This document shows, one piece after another, positions 34,218 to 42,304 of a stretch of DNA of 64,000 nucleotides (positions within the stretch are counted from its first letter, which is position 1; every line of letters starts with the position of its first letter). The stretch comes from Candidatus Gastranaerophilales bacterium. GTDB lineage: Bacteria; Cyanobacteriota; Vampirovibrionia; Gastranaerophilales; Gastranaerophilaceae. The stretch covers positions 1 to 64,000 of the forward strand of contig CALVBU010000003.1 in the NCBI GenBank assembly GCA_944325875.1, read 5' to 3'. The notes under the pieces are model-generated. The model worked only from the letters and a program-made list of their open reading frames with translations. It was not told the origin of the DNA and searched no databases. The position numbers were made by a program, and so were the translations under genes.

Positions 34218-35061
34218 TTTACCTAATGAAGATTGTTCTTCGAGTGGCTGGGGATATAACTATATTCTATCTTGGATTTCGGATGCAACAAGAATGAACC
34301 GGACTGAGTTTGAAAAATGGAAACAAATTGCTTTGATTCAGAAAAAAGATCCGCAATATATAAATAAATATTTAAAAGCACTTAATTGCAAAAAGAATAT
34401 GAGGTCTGAAATGACAGAATTAAACAATAATAAAAAAATAGAACTTTTAAATATCTTAACTGATAAAGAAAAACAAATTATTGCAGAAATTGTAAAAGGT
34501 TCTTCTTTTAAGACTATTCCTTTTAATTTGGGGATTTCTCAGAATACTTTTGCAACATATATGTCCGGCATTTATAAAAAGACAAAAAAATTAGTAAATT
34601 ATGGGCAAAAGCTTAAACAAACGACACTGGTAGATTATTTATTTAACCAATGTGGTTTTAAATGTGTTGATTTTATTGATACATCTCAAGATAACAACAA
34701 ATCTAAAATTGTCAGCACCATTCCAAATACTACTGTCAAGAAAACTAATAAAGCCTTTGATGACGCAACTATTCAGAAAGAGAATCACCTTCCAGAACAA
34801 AATATAAAAATTTTGGAACAAAAACTTATAGATTTTGGTATTGACAGAATTCTTGGTAGTTTAAAAGTATCACGGGATTTTTTGCAGGGTAAATATAAAC
34901 AATTGTGTGAAAATCTCGGAGATTTGCTTGTGCAAAGTTCAGTGGATAAAGTACAGGAAAGCCCTGATTATATGCTTGCACATGATTATGATGATGCAAT
35001 ATGGGGTTTAACACGTGCAATTATTGAATTGGAGAATAATGAAAATGGAAATAAAGTTTAA
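34201..35061 (+). CDS. LuxR-type HTH phage protein with long C-terminal extension
   Basis: The 286-residue protein starts at TTG 34201 behind AGAGGATAAAG. A polar N-terminal region contains a WISDATRMNRTEFEKW helix. A LuxR-like HTH lies at about 86-140 (LTDKEKQIIAEIVKGSSFKT and LGISQNTFATYMSGIYKKT). The C-terminal helical part (200-280) is of unknown type. A second HTH of the same class in one early operon suggests a regulatory pair. It overlaps dnaN by 23 bases. Confidence 0.72.
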   Translation: MKLRNSLPNEDCSSSGWGYNYILSWISDATRMNRTEFEKWKQIALIQKKDPQYINKYLKALNCKKNMRSEMTELNNNKKIELLNILTDKEKQIIAEIVKGSSFKTIPFNLGISQNTFATYMSGIYKKTKKLVNYGQKLKQTTLVDYLFNQCGFKCVDFIDTSQDNNKSKIVSTIPNTTVKKTNKAFDDATIQKENHLPEQNIKILEQKLIDFGIDRILGSLKVSRDFLQGKYKQLCENLGDLLVQSSVDKVQESPDYMLAHDYDDAIWGLTRAIIELENNENGNKV

Positions 35062-36139
35062 TGCAAAAGATTTTTTAGAAGTTTTAAATAAAATAAAACA
35101 TATTGCAAGATTTGATAAATCTTGCCCTATATTGAGCAATGGAATTTTTGAGACTACTGAAGATGGATTGAAAATTACTGTTTCCAGCCTTTTAAACAGA
35201 GCAGAAATTAATGCTGATGTAGTTGTAATTGAGTCTGGTAAATGTCTTATAGAAATAGATAAGCTAACGGCTATTATTTCGACATTAACCGGTGAAACAT
35301 TTATTGAAGAGAAAGATAATGTTATTTGGATCAAAAGCGGAAAAACTAAATGCCGTTTAGATAAAAATCTACTTGAAGATTACCCGGAAAACCTTTTTGG
35401 CTTTTCTAATTCTGAATGTACATTTAAGATTTCTTCAGATGCTCTAATAGAAGGGATTAAAAAGACGGAAAAATTTACTGCTAAAGCTGAAAACTCAATG
35501 TTAAGCGGGATAAATTTAAAAATAGATAATAATATGGCCAAATTTGCAGCAACTGATGGAAATAAGTTAGCGTATATTTTAAAATGTTCTAAAAGTCCTG
35601 ATGCGTTTTGTGATATTATTATCCCTTATGATTCTGCAATGAATATGCTTCCTCTATTTTCTGCAGATACGGATATTGAAGTGTTTGTAGAAAAAGGGAT
35701 ATGCAAATTTTTATTCCACAATGCTGAAGGTAATGTTATTTTTAGTACAAGATTATTAGAAGGGCAATATCCAAAATTTGAGCAGCTTATACCTAAAGAA
35801 AGTCAAATAAATTTTGAATTAAATAAAGATGAACTAAAGAAAGCTCTTGAACGAATTAGTGTAGTTGAGTCAAAAGATGATAAGTGTATTGTTCTTCTTT
35901 CTGTAAAAGGTTCATTGTTAACAGTTGAAGCTAAGGATTACAAATGCAATGATATATTAACATTGTCTGAAAAATCCGGAGATGATATTTCTTTTGCTCT
36001 AAACAGAATTTTTTTAGACACTGTTTTGAATGTATTAAGTACTGATAATATTAGATTTTGCATGAATACTCCGTTAAGTGCGGTATTGTTTCCGGATATG
36101 GAGCATAAGTATATGATTATGCCAATGACGATAAAGTAG
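35039..36139 (+). CDS. dnaN: Phage-encoded DNA polymerase III sliding clamp (beta)
   Basis: A protein of about 366 residues with the three-domain architecture of bacterial beta clamps: MKMEIKFNAKDFLEVLNKI at the start, LSGINLKIDNNMAKFAATDG in domain 2, LEGQYPKFEQLIP near the middle and the C-terminal MIMPMTI, equivalent to the usual MPMR ending. It encircles DNA and holds polymerases. The ATG at 35039 is chosen because GGAG lies 5 bases upstream; the track start at 35015 lacks a site. A phage clamp suggests that the phage redirects the host replisome. Confidence 0.93.
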   Translation: MKMEIKFNAKDFLEVLNKIKHIARFDKSCPILSNGIFETTEDGLKITVSSLLNRAEINADVVVIESGKCLIEIDKLTAIISTLTGETFIEEKDNVIWIKSGKTKCRLDKNLLEDYPENLFGFSNSECTFKISSDALIEGIKKTEKFTAKAENSMLSGINLKIDNNMAKFAATDGNKLAYILKCSKSPDAFCDIIIPYDSAMNMLPLFSADTDIEVFVEKGICKFLFHNAEGNVIFSTRLLEGQYPKFEQLIPKESQINFELNKDELKKALERISVVESKDDKCIVLLSVKGSLLTVEAKDYKCNDILTLSEKSGDDISFALNRIFLDTVLNVLSTDNIRFCMNTPLSAVLFPDMEHKYMIMPMTIK

Positions 36140-36162
36140 TAGTTTTTATGGAGGGGAATTTT

Positions 36163-36387
36163 TTGTTTGAAGCTTTTCAAAAATATGAAGAAAAAACATT
36201 TATAGGATTTTGTACAGAACCTGAAATTAAATATTCAGAAAAAGGTACTGCAAGCTGTAAATTTTCTATTCCCTTGAGTGAATCAAAAGGTAGCAAAGAC
36301 GTTTTGTGGCTGAATTGTAAGCAGAATTTTTCGTTCGTGGATTTAAAGCTTGCGGATCCAAAAGAAACAAATAAGGAGGGAGAATAG
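36163..36387 (+). CDS. Short SSB-like (OB-fold) protein
   Basis: A protein of about 74 residues. KTFIGFCTEPEIKYSEKGTA and then SCKFSIPLSE align with the first strands of single-stranded-DNA-binding proteins (the usual IGRLTKDPELRYTPSG block). The normal second half of the OB fold and the acidic tail are missing. The TTG at 36163 is preferred because GGAGGGG sits 6 bases upstream; an ATG at 36148 has no site. It directly follows dnaN. It could be a minimal SSB or a decayed one. Confidence 0.5.
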   Translation: MFEAFQKYEEKTFIGFCTEPEIKYSEKGTASCKFSIPLSESKGSKDVLWLNCKQNFSFVDLKLADPKETNKEGE

Positions 36388-36711
36388 ATGGCAAATAAAA
36401 TTGAATTTAAATGTAATTTTCCGAAACTTTGTAATCAGGCCAATGCAAAACTTGTATGGATTGATGAAATACGAGATTGTGATTTTATATTGAAATATCC
36501 GCATCTGAAAGCGTTGTTTGAATATGATAGAAAGCAGCCGGATGGTAAATTTTACAATATAAACAGAGGGGATTATTTGTTGCTGTTTTTTGTTGGGGAT
36601 AAAGGAATAATGTTCTCAACATTAAGACGTGATAACCCTTCCAACAGGTCAAAGTATATAAACAAAATCGGTAAATGGTTTGAGGTTGAAATAAAGAATG
36701 AGAACGCTTAA
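36388..36711 (+). CDS. Hypothetical phage protein
   Basis: A 107-residue soluble protein with mixed alpha/beta character, conserved-looking aromatic positions and RGDYLLLFFVGDKGIMFSTL near the middle. GGAGGGAG precedes the ATG, which abuts the previous stop. No family is recognised. Confidence 0.6.
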   Translation: MANKIEFKCNFPKLCNQANAKLVWIDEIRDCDFILKYPHLKALFEYDRKQPDGKFYNINRGDYLLLFFVGDKGIMFSTLRRDNPSNRSKYINKIGKWFEVEIKNENA

Positions 36712-36750
36712 TTAAGCATAACTTAGAAATAAGAAGAAAGGATTTGAAAA

Positions 36751-36945
36751 ATGGTAAAAAAAATCAAATGGATACCCGGAGAAATTTTGGATAATGATTA
36801 TCCTGTGTTTGGGGATTATTTATACTTTGCAGACAATAGATTAATACGCTCTGATGTTTTTGGAAATGTATCTGATTTGAAACGAGATTTAAAAAATCAG
36901 AATATTGAATTTAGCAACATTCGTGCCGCAAGAATTAAAGGATAA
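36751..36945 (+). CDS. Hypothetical phage protein
   Basis: A 64-residue protein with AAAGGA 9 bases before the ATG. It looks like a small beta domain (WIPGEILDNDYPVFGDYLYF) followed by a helix. No family is recognised. Confidence 0.5.
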   Translation: MVKKIKWIPGEILDNDYPVFGDYLYFADNRLIRSDVFGNVSDLKRDLKNQNIEFSNIRAARIKG

Positions 36946-36949
36946 AATA

Positions 36950-37180
36950 ATGCCAGATAAAGAGATAATAATTGACGGAGTAAAAATTCTTGCAACTACA
37001 AAATCTGTAAAAAGATATATGAAAGACGGTTGTAATTATTCCCTATACTGTGCTTGTCATAATTGTAAAAATGAGAGTTGGTATGATGATGATTATTGCA
37101 ATAATGAGAGGTTACATTTTGTAGATTGTGGAAAGACTACAAGGATATATTGCGAAAAGTATGAGGTTAAAAATGATTAG
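36950..37180 (+). CDS. Cysteine-rich small phage protein
   Basis: A 76-residue protein with eight cysteines clustered from residue 22 on (C-N-Y-S-L-Y-C-A-C-H-N-C, then DYC, VDC, IYC). The pattern suggests one or two zinc sites. AAAGGAT precedes the ATG at 36950; longer readings lack a ribosome site. It overlaps the next gene by 8 bases. The function is unknown. Confidence 0.6.
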   Translation: MPDKEIIIDGVKILATTKSVKRYMKDGCNYSLYCACHNCKNESWYDDDYCNNERLHFVDCGKTTRIYCEKYEVKND

Positions 37181-37574
37181 AATGTGTCATTATTATAAAC
37201 ATAGAAAAATTTGTACATATGCTAAAAATTGTGGTGAACAGTTACCGTCCAATAAATCCATTTGTACTTCTAATTTATATTATAGTATGGGGTTAGAAAA
37301 AGAATGTGAAAAGCTTGAAGCTCGTGTTAAGTATTTGGAAGAAAAACTCAAATGGTACGACCATTACAAAGATAGTGCATTGGAATTAAAAGAAAAATGC
37401 AACCATCTTGTTGACGTCAACAAAATGGTAGAAGAAAAGCTAAAAATTGCAGAAGAATCATTAAAAAGTATAAAAAAATTTGTTACTCTTGTAAAAGAAA
37501 CTGATGAAGAATTAATTTTTAAATACTCTGAAGAAGCTAAAATTGCACGTCAAGCTCTGCAAAAGATTAAGTGA
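37173..37574 (+). CDS. Coiled-coil hypothetical phage protein
   Basis: A protein of about 133 residues. The first 40 contain paired cysteines (MCHYYKHRKICTYAKNC) and the remainder is a long Lys/Glu coiled coil. GAGG precedes the ATG at 37173. Its stop overlaps the end of a broken minus-strand gene by 8 bases. No family is recognised. Confidence 0.6.
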   Translation: MIRMCHYYKHRKICTYAKNCGEQLPSNKSICTSNLYYSMGLEKECEKLEARVKYLEEKLKWYDHYKDSALELKEKCNHLVDVNKMVEEKLKIAEESLKSIKKFVTLVKETDEELIFKYSEEAKIARQALQKIK

Positions 37575-37750
37575 GTTTTTTAAGTATTTGAATTTCTTCA
37601 AGAAATTCTTTAAAATGCTTTTCGCAAAAATGGCCAATTATAATAGGACACCCTTTTTCGTAAAAAAACTAACCTATATTCAGCTTTTTCTTTACTTGAA
37701 ATAGAACAAGGTAAATTACATTCCTTATATTTTGTTACTTCAAAATTAAT
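37567..37750 (-). pseudogene. Frameshifted remnant of a small cysteine-containing gene
   Basis: On the minus strand a protein-like reading begins around 37750 with ATT AAT TTT GAA (INFEVTKYKECNLPCSIS). It runs to a run of seven T near 37667. Removing one T lets it continue as VFYEKGCPIIIGHFCEKHF to a stop at 37567. Without the correction it runs into nonsense. The expected ATG appears as ATT. Both the missing start codon and the shift point to a decayed gene, or to a sequencing error plus a rare start. The Cys-x-Cys spacing would suit a zinc site. Confidence 0.45.
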
Positions 37751-37784
37751 ATAAATAAAATAGTACAAATACGGGAGAAAGAAA

Positions 37785-38207
37785 ATGGATAAATTAAAAG
37801 AAAAATTACACGCAACAATTTCAGAATTAAAAAATATTGAAGAAAGTATTGATTTTAAAATAAGCTCAATACAACAATGCAACACAATAAAAATTGCACT
37901 TATTTCTTTATTAAAAGCTATAGGTGCAAAGTATGATGAAAATTTAATATATGAGTATGGTCAAAATATTGTTAATAAAAAATTCTTTGCAACAAAAATT
38001 TTCGATATAAACGATAACAATGAAATATTAAAAGTTATAGATATAATCTATTCTACTCTATCCGATGTCATAATGGAAAAAAGTAATTGTGAATTAGATA
38101 GAATAACTTTTAATATTCAGAATATAGAAACATTAAGAGATAGAGATGCTTTTGCAGATTTATTAAGAGGTATTTTAGTTTATAAAGTTGAGGTAGAAAA
38201 TGAGTAA
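37785..38207 (+). CDS. Hypothetical phage protein
   Basis: A 140-residue helical protein. GGGAG lies about 9 bases before the ATG. The N-terminus is coiled-coil-like (KLKEKLHATISELKNIEES). No domain is recognised. A region of about 200 bases upstream holds only the broken minus-strand gene. Confidence 0.6.
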   Translation: MDKLKEKLHATISELKNIEESIDFKISSIQQCNTIKIALISLLKAIGAKYDENLIYEYGQNIVNKKFFATKIFDINDNNEILKVIDIIYSTLSDVIMEKSNCELDRITFNIQNIETLRDRDAFADLLRGILVYKVEVENE

Positions 38208-38262
38208 TATTAAGACGGTGTAAGAATTCACCAATCGTTGTAAAAATAAAGGAAGTGAATAA

Positions 38263-38406
38263 ATGATTAAAGATATTAAAAATTGTGAAATTTATGTGAA
38301 ATATGGCATTCCTGTATTGCATGTAATTAATGCTGAAGCTAAATCATGTTCGGATGTTACAAAATACAGCAAACCGCTTGCTATATCTAATGTTCAGAGC
38401 GATTAA
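38263..38406 (+). CDS. 47-residue hypothetical phage protein
   Basis: A short ORF starting MIKDIKNCEIYVKYGIPVLH with AAAGGAAG 7 bases upstream. It is a mix of strands and short helices and contains two cysteines. No family is recognised. Confidence 0.45.
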   Translation: MIKDIKNCEIYVKYGIPVLHVINAEAKSCSDVTKYSKPLAISNVQSD

Positions 38407-38437
38407 TGTGTGTGTAAAACAAAGAAAGGAAATAACA

Positions 38438-38620
38438 ATGGACGTAGCATTCGGAACCAAAATTAGAAACACAAAAACAGGTGAAATCGGATTATTAATA
38501 AAAACATACCTAAACAAATTTGCCGACAAAAATGTAATGTATGCGGTTTGGGTTGATATCAACGGTAAACGAAAATATGATGAATTAGATAATCTCAAAC
38601 CGCTAGAAGATGAGGATTAA
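38438..38620 (+). CDS. Small beta-rich hypothetical phage protein
   Basis: A 60-residue protein (FGTKIRNTKTGEIGLLIKTY, then YAVWVDINGKRKYDELDNL) that looks like a small beta barrel. AAAGGA lies 7 bases before the ATG at 38438. Longer readings of the frame begin inside the previous gene and lack a site. The stop directly abuts the next ATG. Confidence 0.6.
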   Translation: MDVAFGTKIRNTKTGEIGLLIKTYLNKFADKNVMYAVWVDINGKRKYDELDNLKPLEDED

Positions 38621-38803
38621 ATGGATATAAACCTATTAAGAAGCAAAGTTAATAAAACGCAGCGAGATTTAACCGCTGCTTCTCTCTGGCTTAATGATGC
38701 TGTTGCAAATTTTCATTATAAGAGAGGCGAACTTGCTGCTCTTCAATGGATGCAATCTGTTGTTGAAAATAAAGTTGAAAAACATGTAGAAAGTCAAAAC
38801 TAA
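38621..38803 (+). CDS. Small helical hypothetical phage protein
   Basis: A 60-residue helical protein (LLRSKVNKTQRDLTAASLWL) without recognised domains. It starts immediately after the previous stop, which suggests translational coupling. Confidence 0.5.
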   Translation: MDINLLRSKVNKTQRDLTAASLWLNDAVANFHYKRGELAALQWMQSVVENKVEKHVESQN

Positions 38804-38813
38804 GGTATAAAAA

Positions 38814-39731
38814 ATGGAATACGGTTTTAATATAATAATAGCAGAGAAACTTGGTGTTAATGAAGCCATAATGATAAGAAATTTTCAGTTTTGGCTTGAA
38901 AAAAATAAAGCAAATGAAAAAAATTATTGTGATGGTAAATACTGGACATATAATTCAATTGCTGCTTTTTGCAAGATTTTTCCTTTTTGGTCTCGTGATC
39001 AAATTAGATATATTTTAAAAAAGCTTACAGACAAGGGGATTTTAATAAGTGGAAATTTTAATAAAAATCCTTATGACAAAACTCTTTGGTATTCATTAGA
39101 CGAAGATAGAGTTGCGGAATTATTAAAAAAAGATACTGAAAATATCCCTAATCCATCTGGTAAAAAGACTGAATCGATTTGTGAAAATTCCTCTCTCGAT
39201 TTGGGAAAATTCCCACATCGATGTGGCGAAATTCCCAAACCTATACCAGATATAAACACAAATAGTAAACCATGTGAAAACACACATACAAAAGAGTGTG
39301 CGTGTGAAATTTTTTCTAACAGCTGGGAAGTTGATGAGTTTTGCAAGGATTATAAAGCATTGAAAAATTCGGAGTTTGAAGCGTCTGAAGATGATCGTAT
39401 TGCAATAGCTAAAACATTGAATAAAAATGGTGGTTATGGTTTGCAAAAAAGAGAATATTGGAAAGATGTGTTTAAAAAATCTTCTCGGGGTTGGAAAATT
39501 ATTGAAAAGGATATTTGTCGAATAGTACCTTGTTCTCTCGATAAGGTTTTGACTGAACATTCTAGGATAAAGGCTAATGAATTGGGTCTATTGCCGCCTA
39601 AAAAAGAGATTTGTAAGTCTGAAATGATATGTGAACCTGAGATTATAGAAAGTAAAGATAAAATCGATGCTGCAAGAGATAAAGCGCGTAGCGAAATAGA
39701 CTGGGAAGCATTCAAAACCCATGCTCGATAG
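38814..39731 (+). CDS. Winged-helix phage replication initiator-like protein
   Basis: The 305-residue protein's first ~105 residues look like the winged-helix domain of phage replication/DnaD-like proteins: LGVNEAIMIRNFQFWLEKN, YWTYNSIAAFCKIFPFWSRD, IRYILKKLTDKGILISGNF. The middle is low-complexity and Cys/His containing. The C-terminal half holds helices with WKDVFKKSSRGWKIIEKDI. It lies near dnaN and the SSB-like gene and has no helicase or primase neighbours. Initiator is the best guess; a transcription regulator is possible. Confidence 0.7.
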   Translation: MEYGFNIIIAEKLGVNEAIMIRNFQFWLEKNKANEKNYCDGKYWTYNSIAAFCKIFPFWSRDQIRYILKKLTDKGILISGNFNKNPYDKTLWYSLDEDRVAELLKKDTENIPNPSGKKTESICENSSLDLGKFPHRCGEIPKPIPDINTNSKPCENTHTKECACEIFSNSWEVDEFCKDYKALKNSEFEASEDDRIAIAKTLNKNGGYGLQKREYWKDVFKKSSRGWKIIEKDICRIVPCSLDKVLTEHSRIKANELGLLPPKKEICKSEMICEPEIIESKDKIDAARDKARSEIDWEAFKTHAR

Positions 39732-39879
39732 AAAAATTTTATTTTCACTTCTAAAAATTGATTTAAAAGGCTTGCAATCTCTTTAGCTAAAACAATTTCA
39801 ATAGGTTTTCAAAATCATGGTTTACCCCGATAGTTTTTAAAATAAAAATCGTTTATATTAAAAATGCGATGAGGAAAGT

Positions 39880-39996
39880 TTGAAACTTTCGGAGCAGTTT
39901 TTGAAACTGGTTGAACCTATTCTTTTAAGATTATGGCAAGCGGGACTTCCGATATCAACAAAGACAAAAATGGAAAGAGAGGCTTACTGTGTTTAA
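39880..39996 (+). CDS. Possible 38-residue protein
   Basis: A TTG-started ORF (GAGGAAAG directly upstream) reading MKLSEQFLKLVEPILLRLWQ, then AGLPISTKTKMEREAYCV. It overlaps the next gene's GTG by 8 bases. Its amphipathic start and the coupling support it, but it is short. Confidence 0.35.
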   Translation: MKLSEQFLKLVEPILLRLWQAGLPISTKTKMEREAYCV

Positions 39997-40447
39997 AATT
40001 CTTTGCAATAACAAAGAATGCAAAAGACATAAGTGTATTATAGATCAGACATTTGTAATTATTCCTAAAAATAAAAAATATTCTTTTGCTTTTATGAAAA
40101 CTGCTCATTGTCCGATTTGTAAAAGACATTACACCCTTATTACCAATTTTCAGTTTAAAAAAGAAGGTGTAGATTTTAATAATAAAGCTTTTGGTTGTTT
40201 TACACCAGAGTATAAGCTGTTTGTAGGTAAAGAGGCTGATATTATTTTTGAAAAAATTTTTGAACAACAGAAAGCTGTCTTATATGAGATTTTAAAGAAT
40301 TCGGCAAATGTAAAATCGGGCTTTTATTTGAATTATTCTGAATATGGTATTATAAAACGCTGCTATTCTAATCTTTCAACACTAAAGCTCGGCCGAATCA
40401 AATATAATTTTGAAGATCTAGAAAAAGAAAATTTATTATTTCTATAA
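39989..40447 (+). CDS. Cys/His-rich hypothetical phage protein
   Basis: A 152-residue protein started at GTG 39989 with AGAGAGG upstream. CNNKECKRHKC near the N-terminus and CPICKRHY near residue 41 give a likely four-ligand zinc site. The rest is alpha/beta with no recognised domain. A clear terminator follows it. Confidence 0.6.
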   Translation: MFKILCNNKECKRHKCIIDQTFVIIPKNKKYSFAFMKTAHCPICKRHYTLITNFQFKKEGVDFNNKAFGCFTPEYKLFVGKEADIIFEKIFEQQKAVLYEILKNSANVKSGFYLNYSEYGIIKRCYSNLSTLKLGRIKYNFEDLEKENLLFL

Positions 40448-40470
40448 ACTAAGTAATAATGGGTTACTAC

Positions 40471-40495
40471 AAAGGGTGGAAACACCCTTTTTCTT
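40471..40495 (+). terminator. GNRA-loop intrinsic terminator
   Basis: AAAGGGTG (40471-40478) and CACCCTTT (40483-40490) are closed by a GAAA tetraloop and followed by TTCTTTCTT. It ends the early/middle transcript before the structured element. Confidence 0.88.
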
Positions 40496-40503
40496 TCTTA
40501 ACA

Positions 40504-40613
40504 CAGGTAGGGCATAAGCCCTAAACGCATTATTGTTGGCCCAATAATGCGATTAACCATAAAATCCCCTTATGATTACCTGCATTTTGCATGTTATCAG
40601 ACATGCTTATTTT
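40504..40613 (+). ncRNA. Structured four-way-junction element (possible phage RNA or DNA site)
   Basis: A closing stem CAGGTA (40504-40509) / TACCTG (40577-40582) encloses three hairpins: GGGC-ATAA-GCCC (40510-40521), a perfect 10-bp stem 40526-40535 / 40542-40551, and CATAA-7 nt-TTATG (40558-40574). A further 6-bp hairpin (GCATGT/ACATGC, 40589-40606) followed by TTATTTTT looks like a terminator. The layout resembles a tRNA cloverleaf but lacks T-loop, D-arm and anticodon features. No promoter is clear. It could be a small RNA, a leader of the Dam gene, or a DNA site. Confidence 0.45.
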
Positions 40614-40642
40614 TATGCAAATTGTAAAGTTTTGGAGGTTTT

Positions 40643-41491
40643 ATGGTTTTAAGACAGAATTTTGGTGGTTATTTAATTAATTGGGTTGGAGGGAAAAGAC
40701 AACTTAGAGAAACGGTTTCTTTGTTAATTCCTTCTAATATATCAAGTTATATTGAACCTTTTGGCGGTGGAGGTTGGGTTTTATTTTATTATCATCGTTG
40801 GGCTGACCTTGAAGTATATAATGATTTGGATAATCGACTTGTTAACCTGTTCAGGGTTGTTAAGTATCATCCTTGTGAACTTGCGAGAGAAATGTGTTAT
40901 TTATTTCACTCAAGGGAACAATTTTTATCATTAATACAAAACCAAGGAGAAACCGATATACAAAAAGCCGCAAGATTTATGTTTATTCTTTCTCGCTCAT
41001 TCGGTGGCAGGGGAAAGCATTTTGGAGTTTCTTACGAGAGCTCTATCAAATCTGCAGGTGGGTTAATTGAACGTGTAGATAAAATTTCTAAAAGACTTGA
41101 TAAAGTTATTATTGAAAATTTATCCGCTATGGATTTGATCCCGCAGTATGATAATGAAAATGCTTTTTTCTACTGCGACCCACCTTATAGTTCGGGAGCA
41201 GGATATGAGGTTGTTAGTGCAGCAAAGTTTGAACATGAACGTCTAAGAAACACCTTAAAAAATATAAAAGGACGTTTCCTTTTAAGCTATGATGACGCTC
41301 CCAAAATAAGAGAATTATACAAAGATTTTAACATAATAGAGACCGAACGTATAAATGGAATTAATAGAAAAGATATAAAAAATAATATTTATAAAGAGCT
41401 TTTAATCTGTAATTATGATGTTGAAAATATCAATGGAGTTTGGCAGGTTAAAAATAATAATTTTTCTCAGGGCAGTATTTTCGATGTTTAA
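40643..41491 (+). CDS. dam: DNA adenine methyltransferase, Dam (D12) class
   Basis: The 282-residue protein shows INWVGGKRQLRETV and YIEPFGGGGWVLF, the AdoMet-binding region, then a central target domain and the catalytic FFYCDPPYSS, the DPPY motif. It methylates adenine N6, typically in GATC. No cognate nuclease is adjacent, so it is probably an orphan phage methylase that protects phage DNA or marks it for packaging or repair. It has a GGAGG ribosome site and overlaps the next gene by 8 bases. Confidence 0.95.
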   Translation: MVLRQNFGGYLINWVGGKRQLRETVSLLIPSNISSYIEPFGGGGWVLFYYHRWADLEVYNDLDNRLVNLFRVVKYHPCELAREMCYLFHSREQFLSLIQNQGETDIQKAARFMFILSRSFGGRGKHFGVSYESSIKSAGGLIERVDKISKRLDKVIIENLSAMDLIPQYDNENAFFYCDPPYSSGAGYEVVSAAKFEHERLRNTLKNIKGRFLLSYDDAPKIRELYKDFNIIETERINGINRKDIKNNIYKELLICNYDVENINGVWQVKNNNFSQGSIFDV

Positions 41492-42215
41492 TGTTGATTT
41501 TAAAGATATAAAAAAATTGACGGTTAATCTAAAAAATTGTCATAAAAATGCTTTTCCAAAAACAATTTGGTATACATTAAACAGAATGGCAAGAGATACG
41601 GTATTATTATCAAAAAAAGAAATAATGCCTAAGTTTTTTAATTTGCGTAATAGTTATATACAGGGCTCTGTTGGTTATAAAAGTGAAAAAACTTTTGATA
41701 TAAGTTCTATGCAAAGCTTTGCGGGACAGTTTTCTTCATATAAAGGAAAGGCTACTGGTCAGTTAGAAAAACAAGAATACGGAAAACCGGTTATTTCAAA
41801 AGGGGCTTATACTTTTGCAGCGACTCCTGCTGCTCGTGGTGGAAGTTATAATAAAACTGTAAAAAAATCAAATCTTTTCACTTCTTTGAATGTGAAAAAA
41901 TTAAGTGATTTGGTCGCAAATCCTACAAGTAATTCAAGTAAAAGAATTGCCCAAGCTCAGGCTTTTGCAATAAGAAATAAAACTACAGTGAACGTTTTGC
42001 TAACGAATAGTAAGGGGCATAAAGGCATTTATAAAATTTCAAAAAAAAGTGTAAGTCTTCTTTATGATTTAAGGAATAAAAAAACTGTAATAAAGCGTTC
42101 TCAATGGTTGAAGACGGCTTCGGATAGAATACTTATGACTGCTGAACGAATCTATATAAGTGAAGCAAATAAAAGATTTGAGAAAGAACTTTCCCGTGGA
42201 TTGAGCCATTCTTAA
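41484..42215 (+). CDS. Putative phage structural protein (minor tail Z-like)
   Basis: A 243-residue basic protein. The N-terminal half (KNAFPKTIWYTLNRMARDTV, then KEIMPKFFNLRNSYIQGS) resembles the lambda gpZ/minor-tail-Z group, in which a short Asn-Arg-x-Ala-Arg helix is followed by a chaperone-like repeat. The C-terminal half is helical. The ATG at 41484 overlaps dam; the longer reading lacks a ribosome site. Its place before the terminase genes is unusual for a tail protein, so the assignment is weak. Confidence 0.5.
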   Translation: MFNVDFKDIKKLTVNLKNCHKNAFPKTIWYTLNRMARDTVLLSKKEIMPKFFNLRNSYIQGSVGYKSEKTFDISSMQSFAGQFSSYKGKATGQLEKQEYGKPVISKGAYTFAATPAARGGSYNKTVKKSNLFTSLNVKKLSDLVANPTSNSSKRIAQAQAFAIRNKTTVNVLLTNSKGHKGIYKISKKSVSLLYDLRNKKTVIKRSQWLKTASDRILMTAERIYISEANKRFEKELSRGLSHS

Positions 42216-42246
42216 AGGCAAAAGGTACTCCCTCGGCATTTAGAAA

Positions 42247-42275
42247 GCTCGGGGTTGTTTTTCCGACCCCCGAGC
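42247..42275. terminator. GC-rich hairpin upstream of the terminase
   Basis: GCTCGGGG (42247-42254) pairs with CCCCGAGC (42268-42275) around a T-rich loop. It ends in TTAAAAAG without a strong T-run, so it may be a terminator or part of the DNA packaging region. Confidence 0.55.
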
Positions 42276-42304
42276 CTTAAAAAGTCCCCCATTATTTAGA
42301 AAAG

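Noticed and set aside
40504-40582. A tRNA gene at the four-way junction
   Set aside because: The shape is similar, but the D-arm, anticodon loop and T-loop lack the conserved bases, the central stem has 10 bp and the T-arm loop reads AATCCCC.
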